Below are positions 1-9,300 of a stretch of DNA of 22,159 nucleotides, one piece after another (the stretch's first letter is position 1; every line of letters starts with the position of its first letter). Under the pieces are notes generated by a model. The model did no database searches, was not told where the DNA came from, and saw only the letters and a program-made list of their open reading frames with translations. This DNA comes from JAGNLA01 sp964639885 (GTDB lineage Bacteria; Caldisericota; Caldisericia; JAAYUI01), in assembly GCA_964639885.1 (NCBI GenBank), contig CAZXEH010000029.1, positions 1 through 22,159 on the forward strand. The letters run 5' to 3'. Both the position numbers and the translations under genes were made by a program.

Positions 1-508
1 CAAGATCAATCTTTTTTATCGGCCCAATCAGTGGCTCGATCGAAAGGAACTTTATGGATGCTCCTGTTTTCCTCAAATAATCTATTCTATAGGTTGCCTG
101 TTGATTTTCGACACTGACACCCATCCATAAATTTTTTGGCCAATGCAGTTTACCGGAAAGTTCAAGCAACCTCTCGGCTCTTTTGGTCAAAACCTGAAAC
201 TGGTGCCAATATGCTCTGCCAATGACATCAAACACTCTCTGGATATAGTCCAGTTCAACCTCGTCGTGAAACAGGTCGCTCATTGAGTTTACAAATATCC
301 TTTGAGGCGTTTTCCATTTGAGGGGATGCCCAAGCATTGACGGTTGTTGAGTTACCTTGAAGCCATTCTGATAATTAGGGTTACCCATGGCCTGAAGACG
401 TTTAGCCATGCGTTCCGCATAGCAGTTTTGGCAGCCGGCGCTGATTTTTGTGCATCCGGTCACCGGGTTCCATGTTGAGCAAGTCCATTCGATTGATGAT
501 TTAGCCAT
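1..508 (-). CDS. DUF5131 / phage Gp37-Gp68-type three-Cys protein, 3' part cut by window edge
   Basis: The translation begins MAKSSIEWTCSTWNPVTGC and continues with an NCYAERMAKR segment. Cys19, Cys26 and Cys29 form a C-x6-C-x2-C cluster, with another Cys at position 10. This N-terminus, the later VNSMSDLFHDEV block and the LTKRAERL and MGVSVEN blocks are typical of the DUF5131 (Gp37/Gp68) family, which resembles radical-SAM enzymes in having an N-terminal cysteine triad. About 169 residues are visible and the frame is open to base 1, so the C-terminus is missing. The ATG overlaps the TAA of the upstream TcmP gene by one base, so translation is probably coupled. The family's biochemical function is not established. 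The iron-sulfur or SAM role is inferred from the cysteines only. Confidence 0.85.
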   Translation of the reverse strand, partial: MAKSSIEWTCSTWNPVTGCTKISAGCQNCYAERMAKRLQAMGNPNYQNGFKVTQQPSMLGHPLKWKTPQRIFVNSMSDLFHDEVELDYIQRVFDVIGRAYWHQFQVLTKRAERLLELSGKLHWPKNLWMGVSVENQQATYRIDYLRKTGASIKFLSIEPLIGPIKKIDL

Positions 509-1374
509 TATCTATTAGAGTAATTCTTCACAAACCAATTTGCAACTTGTGAACCTTTAGGATTATGAGAAGTAAAAATTAAGTAGTACAAGGTTGCATT
601 TGTGTATCCTGGATGTCTAATCCCAGATGATACATATTCATTAATTCTTGATAATTGATCTCGATAAAGGTCTAACATAGCTTTTTCAAATAAAGGATTT
701 TTTTCATCAATTTCAAAATCGAATAGTGATGGCATCTTACTTCTTGCAGTATCGAGCCACTGATGTCCTCCATAAAATTCATCAATCCTTACCGTTTGGT
801 CAGGATCAAAAGTTTTTTCGCTTTCATGACCTACCGTTCTCTGTAGGTCCATCATCGAGAAATTAATGATCATATCCAATTTACATTTTGATAATTCTTG
901 AATAAGGTTCCACTTAAGATGTGCACCATATGGATCTAAAACGCATAATCCTCTCCACCCATTTGTCCCCAATCTCGAGGTAATGCTTGGCAATACTTCA
1001 TCAATTATTTTCTTATTCGAATCTCCAACATATGTGTATACCTGGTTAATCTTATTTGGGAATTTGTTCGTAATCGTTTTTTTCAATACATCAATTTTTT
1101 CTTCATCCAAATCAACAAAATGAAACTCACTAAATCCATCTGATTCTAATGCCCTAAACGCAGAACCTTGAATAATGTTACCCGTTTCTTTTGAAACAAC
1201 TTGGCCTATATTTACAAATCCATCAATATATGGCACTTTCCCTTTAAAGAAACGTCCGTTACCTTGTGTCACTATCTTTGAAAAAACATTAGAGTATTTA
1301 CCGATTATCTCTAATTTCATTTCTGTCCACGGCCCGACGACATCAATAATTTCTCCCGATTGTCTTTTGCTCAT
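508..1374 (-). CDS. tcmP: Three-Cys-motif partner protein TcmP
   Basis: A 288-aa protein with the usual TcmP landmarks in order: VGPWTEMKLEIIGKY (13-27), YIDGFVNIG (49-57, where most members have YIDxFAGxG), HFVDLD (85-90) and LDPYG (146-150). The layout suggests a Rossmann, methyltransferase-like fold. The glycine-rich loop is degenerate (DGFVNIG), so catalytic activity is uncertain. TcmP proteins are named for being encoded beside three-Cys DUF5131 proteins, which is the case here: its TAA shares a base with the partner's ATG. The open frame could start at a TTG six bases upstream, but the ATG at 1374 is preferred. No Shine-Dalgarno is visible, and a weak -10 lies 6 nt upstream. The pair often occurs in accessory DNA; its job is unknown. 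Confidence 0.82.
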   Translation of the reverse strand: MSKRQSGEIIDVVGPWTEMKLEIIGKYSNVFSKIVTQGNGRFFKGKVPYIDGFVNIGQVVSKETGNIIQGSAFRALESDGFSEFHFVDLDEEKIDVLKKTITNKFPNKINQVYTYVGDSNKKIIDEVLPSITSRLGTNGWRGLCVLDPYGAHLKWNLIQELSKCKLDMIINFSMMDLQRTVGHESEKTFDPDQTVRIDEFYGGHQWLDTARSKMPSLFDFEIDEKNPLFEKAMLDLYRDQLSRINEYVSSGIRHPGYTNATLYYLIFTSHNPKGSQVANWFVKNYSNR

Positions 1375-1380
1375 ATCCAA

Positions 1381-1409
1381 ATACTATTATCATTAACCTA
1401 AAAAAGCAA
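1381..1409 (-). promoter_or_regulatory. Weak candidate promoter for tcmP-DUF5131
   Basis: On the minus strand TTGCTT (1409-1404) is followed after 17 nt by TAGTAT (1386-1381). The ATG is 6 nt beyond the -10 and no ribosome-binding site is present, which would give a leaderless mRNA. The match to consensus is only 3/6 and 4/6, so this is a guess supported mainly by spacing and by similar arrangements elsewhere in the window. Confidence 0.35.
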
Positions 1410-1424
1410 CTACCGAGGTGAAAC

Positions 1425-2468
1425 ATGGAAACGCTTGTATCAATCGACTACATTACCGACTTTATGGTCAGGCTGTGCAACACGCCAAGCCCGACAGGTT
1501 TGACCCATCAGGCAATTGATCTTTGCGAAAAAGAGGCCAACAGGCTCGGCTTTTTCACACGCAAGAACAACAAGGGCGGACTCATCATAGAAATTCCGGG
1601 CGAGGATGTTTCATTTTCAAGAATAATCTGCGGGCACGTCGACACCCTCGGCGCCATGGTGCGTTCAATCGACAGCAACGGCTGGCTCAGGTTCACGCCC
1701 ATCGGCGGATACATGATGCAAACCGTTGAAGGCGAATACTGCATCATTCACACCAGATCAGGCAAAACCTTTACCGGAACCTGCCTCTCCGACCAGCCAT
1801 CGGTTCACGTCTACCCGGACGCAAGAACACTGGAGCGAAAAGCCGACAACATGATCATCAGACTCGATGAAAAGGTGAAGGAGAAGAAGGACACCGAACA
1901 GCTGGGGATCGCTCCCGGCGACTTCATTTCCTGGGACTCGAGAACGGTTGTCACCGATTCCGGCTTCATCAAAACCCGCCATCTGGATGACAAAGCTGGC
2001 GTGGCCGTTATCTTTGGCGCAATGGAAGGACTGAAGAGGCACAATCTGGTTGCAAAACATCCGGTGTCAATCCTTGTTGCAAACTACGAGGAAGTTGGCC
2101 ACGGCTCAAGCGCTGTGCCGAAAGCAAACGAGATTCTTGCCGTGGACATGGGCGCAATCGGCGCAGACCTTGGAACAGACGAATATTGTGTGTCGATCTG
2201 CGCAAAAGATTCAAGCGGGCCGTACGATTTTGACCTCACCACCCAGCTGATCCAGCTTGCCAAGCAGCTTGAGCTGAAACATGCCGTCGACATCTACCCA
2301 TTCTACGGTTCAGATGCATCAGCTGCGCTTCACGGCGGAAACGACATGCGCGCGGGGCTGATGGGGCCGGGTGTTCAGGCCAGCCACTCGATGGAGAGGA
2401 CGCACAAGGACGCGGTCACCGCTGCTTCGCAGCTGCTTTTAGCTTATATTCGTTCCTGCAAAGCCTGA
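1425..2468 (+). CDS. M42 family metallo-aminopeptidase
   Basis: A 347-aa cytosolic dinuclear-metal aminopeptidase of the M42 family (PepA/FrvX/tetrahedral aminopeptidase type), which trims N-terminal residues from peptides. The metal and catalytic residues expected for the family are visible: His71 and Asp73 in GHVDTLG, bridging Asp188 in HLDDKAG, catalytic Glu222 and Glu223 in YEEVGHG, Asp241 in VDMGAIG, and His321 in ASHSMERTH. Length is normal for the family. The ATG follows GAGGTG at a standard 6-nt spacing. It is transcribed divergently from tcmP with a 50-bp gap and seems to be a single gene. Substrate preference (Glu/Asp, Leu or Lys) cannot be read from the sequence. Confidence 0.93.
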   Translation: METLVSIDYITDFMVRLCNTPSPTGLTHQAIDLCEKEANRLGFFTRKNNKGGLIIEIPGEDVSFSRIICGHVDTLGAMVRSIDSNGWLRFTPIGGYMMQTVEGEYCIIHTRSGKTFTGTCLSDQPSVHVYPDARTLERKADNMIIRLDEKVKEKKDTEQLGIAPGDFISWDSRTVVTDSGFIKTRHLDDKAGVAVIFGAMEGLKRHNLVAKHPVSILVANYEEVGHGSSAVPKANEILAVDMGAIGADLGTDEYCVSICAKDSSGPYDFDLTTQLIQLAKQLELKHAVDIYPFYGSDASAALHGGNDMRAGLMGPGVQASHSMERTHKDAVTAASQLLLAYIRSCKA

Positions 2469-2478
2469 TGAACTAATA

Positions 2479-2593
2479 AAACTCCCTCATCCGGCTTTCA
2501 GCCACCTTCTCCCAACCTGCGGTCGGGCGAAGGATTTTGGCAAATTTCCCTCGCCTGCGCCAGCGGGAGAGGGATTAAGGGTGAGGGAGTTTA
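2479..2593. repeat. Palindromic CTCCCTCATCCG repeat, copy A
   Basis: It begins AAACTCCCTCATCC and ends GGGTGAGGGAGTTT, which are inverted termini. Internal segments CACCTTCTCCC, GGGCGAAGG, TTTCCCTC and GGGAGAGGGATT can fold into nested stems. It starts 11 bp after the M42 stop codon. Its right terminus overlaps the stop codon (TTA at 2591-2593) of the minus-strand DUF559 gene. Copies B and C share its left 16 bases and the ACCTTCTCCC block. It looks like a REP/BIME-like or miniature mobile repeat. Confidence 0.8.
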
Positions 2594-2971
2594 TTTCTTT
2601 AAAAAATCCACCAGACTCTCAAGTACTTCGCTTGTCTTATTGATCACATCGTTGTTCCAAAACCTTATAATTCTGATACCTGCTCTCATCAACGCTTCCG
2701 TCCTCTTGTTATCATAGTTTATTGTGTCTGTCTGGTTGTGCTGCCCACCATCCAGCTCTATGCCAACATTTTCTTCAGTGCAGAAAAAGTCGATAATGTA
2801 TCCATCAATTACATGCTGTCGCCTGAACTTGTACCCCATGAACCTCTTGTCCCTGAGCAAGCCCCAAAGCAACTTTTCGGCATCGGTTGAGTTTTTGCGT
2901 AGATTTATCGAACGATTTTCTAGAGTCACTTTCCTCTCATAATGGTTTTCATCAAGATAGTATTTTTTCAT
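2591..2971 (-). CDS. DUF559 domain protein (Vsr-like endonuclease fold)
   Basis: A 126-aa protein matching the DUF559 family, which has a PD-(D/E)xK/very-short-patch-repair-like nuclease fold. Visible landmarks are LRKNSTDAEKLLW (24-36), GYKFRRQHVIDGYIIDFFC (46-64), IELDGGQH (71-78) and IIRFWNNDV (91-99). Candidate active-site residues are Asp61, Glu72, Asp74 and His78. No nuclease activity has been shown for this protein and the biological role of the family is unclear. The ATG at 2971 is chosen over an in-frame TTG at 2986, because that TTG overlaps the promoter -10 region. There is no Shine-Dalgarno. The gene fills almost exactly the space between repeat copies A and B, which suggests that gene and repeats are one cassette. 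Confidence 0.88.
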   Translation of the reverse strand: MKKYYLDENHYERKVTLENRSINLRKNSTDAEKLLWGLLRDKRFMGYKFRRQHVIDGYIIDFFCTEENVGIELDGGQHNQTDTINYDNKRTEALMRAGIRIIRFWNNDVINKTSEVLESLVDFLKK

Positions 2972-2977
2972 GATTAT

Positions 2978-3006
2978 ATTATACAAAACACTCCCTCATC
3001 CGTCAC
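2978..3006 (-). promoter_or_regulatory. Promoter of the DUF559 gene, -35 inside repeat B
   Basis: On the minus strand GTGACG (3006-3001, 4/6 to TTGACA), a 17-nt spacer and a perfect TATAAT (2983-2978) lie 6 nt before the ATG at 2971. The -35 hexamer is part of the GTCACTTCGTGAC hairpin of repeat copy B. The predicted start site is at or next to the ATG, so the mRNA would be leaderless. Confidence 0.6.
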
Positions 3007-3050
3007 TTCGTGACACCTTCTCCCGCTGACGCAGGAGAAGGATTAGGGTA
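2989..3050. repeat. Palindromic CTCCCTCATCCG repeat, copy B
   Basis: It contains ACTCCCTCATCCG, the hairpin GTCACTTCGTGAC, ACCTTCTCCC and then GGAGAAGGATTAGGG. CCTTCTCC pairs with GGAGAAGG, and CATCC/CCCT elements can pair with GGATTAGGG, giving a cruciform-like fold. It is almost identical to copy C over the first 35 bases. It lies directly upstream of the DUF559 gene. Confidence 0.8.
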
Positions 3051-3084
3051 TTCTCATCTTTCATGACAATCACTTTGCTTCCAA

Positions 3085-3112
3085 GAAATCGGCGGACTTG
3101 CTCCGCGATTTC
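3085..3112. other. Stem-loop between repeat copies B and C
   Basis: GAAATCGGCGGA (3085-3096) pairs with TCCGCGATTTC (3102-3112) around a 5-nt loop, with one bulged G. It is not followed by a T-run on the plus strand. No gene is visible in 3051-3160, so this may be another short repeat family or a remnant of a longer element. Confidence 0.45.
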
Positions 3113-3160
3113 AAAACAACAAAAATCAAAGGGTTCAGTTCTTTACCGGCGGAGCCGTTA

Positions 3161-3230
3161 TAAACTCCCTCATCCGTCACTTCGTGACACCTTCTCCCAA
3201 CCTGCGTTCGGGCGAAGGATTTCGTCAATT
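3161..3230. repeat. Palindromic CTCCCTCATCCG repeat, copy C
   Basis: It reads AAACTCCCTCATCCG, then GTCACTTCGTGAC, ACCTTCTCCC and AACCTGCGTTCGGGCGAAGG. Its left part matches copy B. Its AACCTGCG(G/T)TCGGGCGAAGGATTT part matches copy A, so it is a hybrid of the two in sequence. The expected right terminus (GTGAGGGAG) is missing, which points to a truncated copy. Confidence 0.78.
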
Positions 3231-3247
3231 GTCCTCCCTGAAATTAA

Positions 3248-3274
3248 GAAACCCCGGATTTACTCCGGGGTTTC
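3248..3274 (-). terminator. Rho-independent terminator of the giant secreted-protein gene
   Basis: A perfect 10-bp stem GAAACCCCGG / CCGGGGTTTC with a 7-nt loop lies about 50 bp after the stop codon. On the minus strand it is followed by TTAATTT, a modest U-tract. Confidence 0.75.
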
Positions 3275-3297
3275 AGCGCTACCTTTTAAAAAGAGGA

Positions 3298-3331
3298 CTA
3301 GTTACTCCTCGACTTTAGTCGAGGCTCTAGT
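3298..3331 (-). other. Stem-loop over the 3' end of the giant gene
   Basis: CCTCGACT (3307-3314) pairs perfectly with AGTCGAGG (3317-3324) around TT. Outer ACTAG / CTAGT pairs span the TAG stop codon. No U-run follows, so it may be an mRNA 3'-end stabiliser or an upstream helper of the terminator at 3248-3274. Confidence 0.5.
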
Positions 3332-6300
3332 AATACCTCGTCATCGTTATCAGCTTGTCCGAGCCGTTCCAGTCCACCTCTGCGCCAAGGTTTTCGGCAA
3401 CAGCCCTGAACGGAACCATTGTCCTGCCCTTGCTTACAACCGGTTCCTGCTCGAGAGCGACAGCCTTGCCGTTAAGCATTGCGGTTTTTGAGCCGATGGT
3501 CATTGCAAAGATTGTCTTGTCCAGAACAACAGTCACGGTCTTGGTGTCTTGATCCCAGTCCACCCTTGCGCCGAAGGCTTCGGCAATTGCCCTGACCGGA
3601 ACAAGCGTTCTGCCAGACTTCGAGTCGATGTACGGTGCAGTGTCAAGCACGACCGGGTTTTGATCCACAAGCATCGTGTTGTTGCCGATCTTCATCTGCA
3701 CGGTTCTCTGCCTGTAGTTGTAGACTGCAAATGTGAGCGAGGACTTGTTGCCGATTTTGTCAACGGCGGTCACCGGGAATGAATTGTTTCCTGCAACAAC
3801 CGGAACAGTCACAGTGAAGTCGCCCGGGCCAACCTCAACGGTCCTGCCAGCGATTGTGAGCGTGACTTTTTCGGAAGCGTTGCCTTTGACTTCAGTTTCC
3901 TTTGCGTTGATAACCTTTGAAGTCGGTGTCGAAATTTTGATGACCGGTGGGGTTGTGTCTCTGGTGATGACAATGACTTTTTCAGTCTTTGTGCCAACCG
4001 GATTGATCGTTTCGAACTTGATTGTGTTTTCGCCTTCCTTGAGCACAAGGGTGACGAAGAATTTGCCGTCAGCGCCAACACTCACAGGGTTGCCGTTTAC
4101 AAACAGGGATGACTCTGCTGAAGTTGTGCCTGAAAGGGTCACTTCATCAGCCTTTGTCAGTTCGTCGTACTTGTCCAGATCAACGGTTGCCGGGGCAGCC
4201 GAAGAAACAACGCTTATGACGTACGGGTTGACAGTCTTGTAGTCGCCAAGAAGCCTTACAACCAGCTTGCCCGGGCGGGTTGGAAGCACATCAAACTCAG
4301 CTTTTCCATCCTTGCCGGTCACACCTTCAAGCCTCACGCCAGCTTCGCCTGAGATTGAAACGGTGATGCCAACAAGCGGTTTGCCTGAACCGGCCTCTTC
4401 AACCAGAACGCTGATCTTTTTGAGCAGTCCCGGATAGAACGTACCGGTGCTTGCCACCTGGAGGGTTGCGCCTTTTACAACGTCAAAGGAGAGTGACTTT
4501 GCCGAAACGATCACGTTGTCGCCAAAGGTTGCCTGAGCCTTGTAGTTGAGGGTTACATTGCCTTCACCGAACATCTTCGGAGTGAAGTGGATTGTTGCTT
4601 CTGTTGAAACCGGGTCTGTCTTTGAGCGGTCAGTCTCCTCGGTCACCGACTTTGTGGCTGTGGTCGAGTTCATTTCAATGACGCCCTTTGTCTTGATCGG
4701 GTCTGTTTCCTTGGTCGATGCCGGACTGATTCTGACTACCAGCACGTTGTCGGCATCCTTGACCAGGTCGTAGTTTGCTGCTGAAAGGTATTCCGAGCCA
4801 AACTCCGAACCGGTTCCATCCTCGTAAACCTTCACAACCGGAGCCTTTGCCGGCAGATAGACGGTTGACGGTGCATCCCAGTCTAAAGCGAACTTTCCAT
4901 CGCCCTTGTAGCGAAGGAGCGGGTTGAAGCCCACTGCCTGTGAGACAGGAGTGCTGCCTGCAACGTCGCCCTTGAGCACTGATGCCTTGTTGGCGCCAAC
5001 AAGTCCGCCAACGTTGAACGGCTGGTCGGCGTAGACATAGAACACGGCTTCGCCCTTGTCCGTCAGGTTGATTGAGTCCCTGAAGTCGATGAGACCATCA
5101 CCGGTGAGGTCGGCAAAAAACATGTTGCCGGTGTACTCGTTATTGTAGATGCATCCCGGGCCCCAGCTCTTGAGGTCAATGGATGTGCCGTTCATTGCGT
5201 TGCTGGTCTTGTACCTGACCGACATTTCGCCGGTTGTCTGGAACTTGTTGTCCGATGGAGCCGACTGGCCGAGTCCATATCTGTTGAAGTACTTCACGTC
5301 TTCCGGTTTTGTTCCGACAGGGAGCGTGAGGTATGGTGTGAATCTTGCCGAGTCGGTTGCTGAACCGAACTTGCCCGGAATGACCGACGAACCCTTGATG
5401 AGCTTGCCGGTTGCATCACGAACGATTGCCGTGACCTTGTAAAGCCTTCTGTCCATTGCGGTCATGCAGGCTTCCGGTTCATCCGGATACTTCATGACAA
5501 CATCGCCTGTTGCAACGTTTGAAACTTCATACGAGACCTTTGGACTCCCGACCTTGATGGTTCCGGTTCCCCAGCTCTTGTAGTCGCTTGATCTGACCTT
5601 GAGATTGATTTCGCCGGCATCGTTTGCCACGAAACCAAAGAATCTGTAGATGCCCTGGGCTGCCTTCGAGAAGTCGTACTTGATCGGCTGGAAACCAAAC
5701 AGCTTCTCGTTTGAGTTGAGCGAACTGTCGGTGTTCTTCAGTGACGTGACTGTCCAGTAGTACTGTCCAACCTTGTCAGGCCTGAAATCGGTGATGTTGT
5801 AGAGAGCGTCTTCTGCCTTTATCTTTCCACCCTTTGTCAGGTCGACCGGCTTGCCATTCTTGTCTGTGAGTGTCATTGTGAGAGGAACGTTGTCGTTGAC
5901 GACTTCCGGCGAGACACCTGCTGTGACGATCGGTGGATCGATTGAAACATTGATTGACGGGTCTGAGGAGATTCCTCCGCCCGGTTCTGCGTACATGCTG
6001 ATCTGTCCGGCAAGGTAAACCTCGTGGCTGTAGTAGTTGCTGTTGAACGGCACCTGCCACATGGGGCTGAATGCCCTGTCGTTGTTGTCGTCGCCATATT
6101 TGTAAACCGTCATGTTGACCGGAAGGGTTTCATCCTGTCCTATGACATGGTCGCCGTTGAAGTCCATGCCGGCGTCTGTAATCCTGCAGCCGTTTGCAAG
6201 GCTCATGTCAAAGACGTACCTGCCGTTGTTGCGCTGGAATGTTCTTGCATCGATGATGCCGCCAAGCCATGTGTTGGAAGCCATAGTGTAGGCGCCGACA

Positions 6301-9300
6301 AGCTCGGTTTCATAAGCATCGAAGCTGATCCTTCCATCGCCGTTGAGGTCATCGTAAGCGTCGAAAGCGGTTGATCCACCGGTTCCGATTGATGAGGACG
6401 GACCGTTTGTTATCCAGCCGTCACCTGCGCCAAGGAACACCTGTGAACCCTGCTGTGAAAGGACGCCTCTGTCCTGCCAGACGAATGCCATTGCGTTGTT
6501 GCATTCCCTGACAACCTGGATGTCTTCCCACTCTGTAATCTTTATGTCCAGGACGTTGTCTGCTTCGATGCCAAGTGTGCCTGGAGCGCCTTCGATGTGG
6601 AGTCCGTGGACTGGAATGCCGACGATCCTGTATTCCTGGCAGCAGTTGCTCCAGAGCCTGTGGGTTCCGTTTGCAAGCTGGACATCGATCTGGATTACGC
6701 CTCTGTCGATTGGGATGAGTTCATCGAACACGAACACTGAACCCTGTGTCATCGTGTAATCGAGCTTCCTGCTCTGTGCAAGCCTTGGGTTTGCCGATGA
6801 GTAAACGTACCTGTCCGGCTTGCCCGGGTTGATTATCCTTGTGTAGTCGTTCGGGCCGAGTTCGTATTCTGTATAGTTTCTGTAGTCTACGTCGATCTTG
6901 CCATCATAGTCGTACTGGAGCGGGAGACCTCTCTTGCCCTGGTAATCCTTGTCCTTGTTGGCAAGCGGGAGTCTCGGAGTCATGAACGGGCCAGTGACGG
7001 TGATGCGTGTGACCTTGAGATTGTTGTCATCTGCCGTGAAGCTGAGGTATTCGCCCCTGCTGTTGGTGAGCATGAAGTAGATGCCGTAGTCAGTCAGTGG
7101 GACAAACTCTGTACCGAGTTTCCAGTACTGGTTTGTGAAGATGGCCGGATATGCGTTTCTGCCGTCACTTCCACCCTGAATCCTGAGCGGGTGTGTCTGT
7201 CCGCCTGGGTATGATCTGAATTCCCTGACAAGGTTTGAAAGGATTGGTTCATACGGAGCCATTATCTGTGATGCCGGGGAGGGGAGTGGCGAGACTGCGC
7301 TTGCACCTGCAGTGTAGTTTACATTGCTGTACTGGAGCGAGTGGTCGACAACTTCGAATTCAACAAAGTTTACGTCGCCATCACCTGAGTCAGACGATCC
7401 ACCGCCTGAACCTCCACCACCTGAACCACCACCTGGGTCACTGCCACCGCCTGAGCCACCGCCGCCACCGGTTGCAACTGGTGGAAGGACATGGACTCCG
7501 CAATAGTCGGTGCCCTTTGCCGTGCTTGTGATGAAGTACGGTGGGTGGGTGATTGTGCTGTTGTAGTCAAACAAGGCGTTGTCGGTGTGAACCCTGATGC
7601 TGAGGCTGGAATCCTTCCTCGGTGGCCAGACGGCTACCATGATGGTTCCGCCCTGTTCGGCCCAGGGTGATGTTTTGTAGGTTGAAACAAATACTGGAAC
7701 GCCAAAAGTTTCAATGAGCGGGTGGGTTGAATCAGAGCCATCAAATGGCCCCCATGCGTCACCCTTGGTCACTTCACCCATCTTCGGGAATCCTGTGCCA
7801 CAGATGTCGCATTCTGCCCACATTTCAGAGCAGTCGAGGTCTTCAAGCGATTCGCTCGATCTACCCTCTGTCGGACCTGTAACCGTGTCTTCAATGTCTA
7901 CGGCCCCGATTGCTCCAAGCGAAGCTGTCGGGCTCTGGTTGTCCAGCCAGTTCCAGACGTAATATGTGTTGTCGTCGTTGATCTGGACGATGTATCTGTT
8001 CTGGCCGGTTCCGGCTGTAAACATCCAGCTTACGCCTGATCCGTTTGCGTTATAGTTTGCAATTATTGCGCCTGCTCCAGGAATGGTTGAGATTGGTATC
8101 CTTGCAGGATCGTTGACATCGTTTGGATTGTCAGCGTCATTCATGGTGAGCGTGAGGTTCGGGAATCTGTTTGAAAGATTCTGGATGCAGACGGTGTTGC
8201 AGTCAAATGTTACATTTTCCGGAAGAACGGTGAAGGTCTGTGCGGTGTAGCAGTCGTAGTTGTTTGGAATTACGGTGTTGCCAAGGATTGACGGAGTCGG
8301 GAACACCCAGTAACCATATGTGCCATCCCTTGGGCCACCATAGCCAGGATCCTGAGGGTACCCGGTGCCCTTTTCATAGTAAACTTCGATAACGTACGGG
8401 TTGATCCTGCCAAGCGAGTCGCAGCTGCCTTCGTACGGGGTGATCTGAACCTTGAGCTGCGGTCTTGTTTTGGTGAGCACACCGGCAACAAGCCTGTGGC
8501 CTGAAGCATCGGTCTGGACTACGAAAGCGTTCCTGTTTTCTTCAGGAGCAGGACTCATTGTGACTGTGATTGATGAGGTCTGTTCGACACGAAGCGGCTG
8601 GTCGACCGAGATTGAAACCGGAGCCTTGCCCGGAAGCACTTCAATGTCGATTGCCCTTGGGTTTCCGCACCTTCCAACCGTGTAGCCGGATATTGGATAT
8701 GTTCTGATATAGGCTTCCGCTCCTGCCACCTGTGAACCGCAGAAGTAGGAAGTTCCTGATCTTGTTACGTTTGAAAGGCGGATGTCGCCCGGTGTGACTG
8801 AGGCGCTGAGGTCTGAATCCTGATAGACCCATTCGCCTTCCTTGAAATTTCCGTCGTTGTCGGAATCAAAATAACCGACGTTTGCAATTGCCGAGAGAAT
8901 GAAGCCGTTGTCAACATCACCTGAAGTGACGACTGACCCTGCATTGTAAGTGACGACTCCGCCACCGATTGAAACTGTTACAGTGGTCATTCTCACATCG
9001 CCGACGTTTACGATCTGGTTGTTGAAGACGTCGGGGTTGTTGTTCTGGTTGTCATAGATTGCTTCTCCGCAACCAAAGCCAACTCCACCGGCATCGTAGA
9101 ACATGAATGTTGTCGGGAACGGCTTGAGCGATATTCCGACATCGATGTCATTTGAGGACGAACCCTGTGCGCCGATGTAATCTTCACAAGACACTCCGGC
9201 CTTGTAGTCATCATTGAGGTTCTGGGCAAAACATGCGCCGGTTCCGTTGTTGATGTTATTTACGCCGTCGTCTTTGAAGATTTCTATTCCGATGTATTCC

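Noticed and set aside
3063..3491. 142-aa plus-strand open frame
   Set aside because: It runs across repeat C and the terminator and is antisense to the conserved copper-amine-oxidase-like domain; no ribosome-binding site or family match.
7370..7475. Repetitive CCACC/CCTGAACC-rich stretch that could be read as a DNA repeat or as plus-strand proline-rich genes
   Set aside because: On the minus strand it encodes the Gly/Ser linker of the giant protein, in frame with long coding sequence on both sides.
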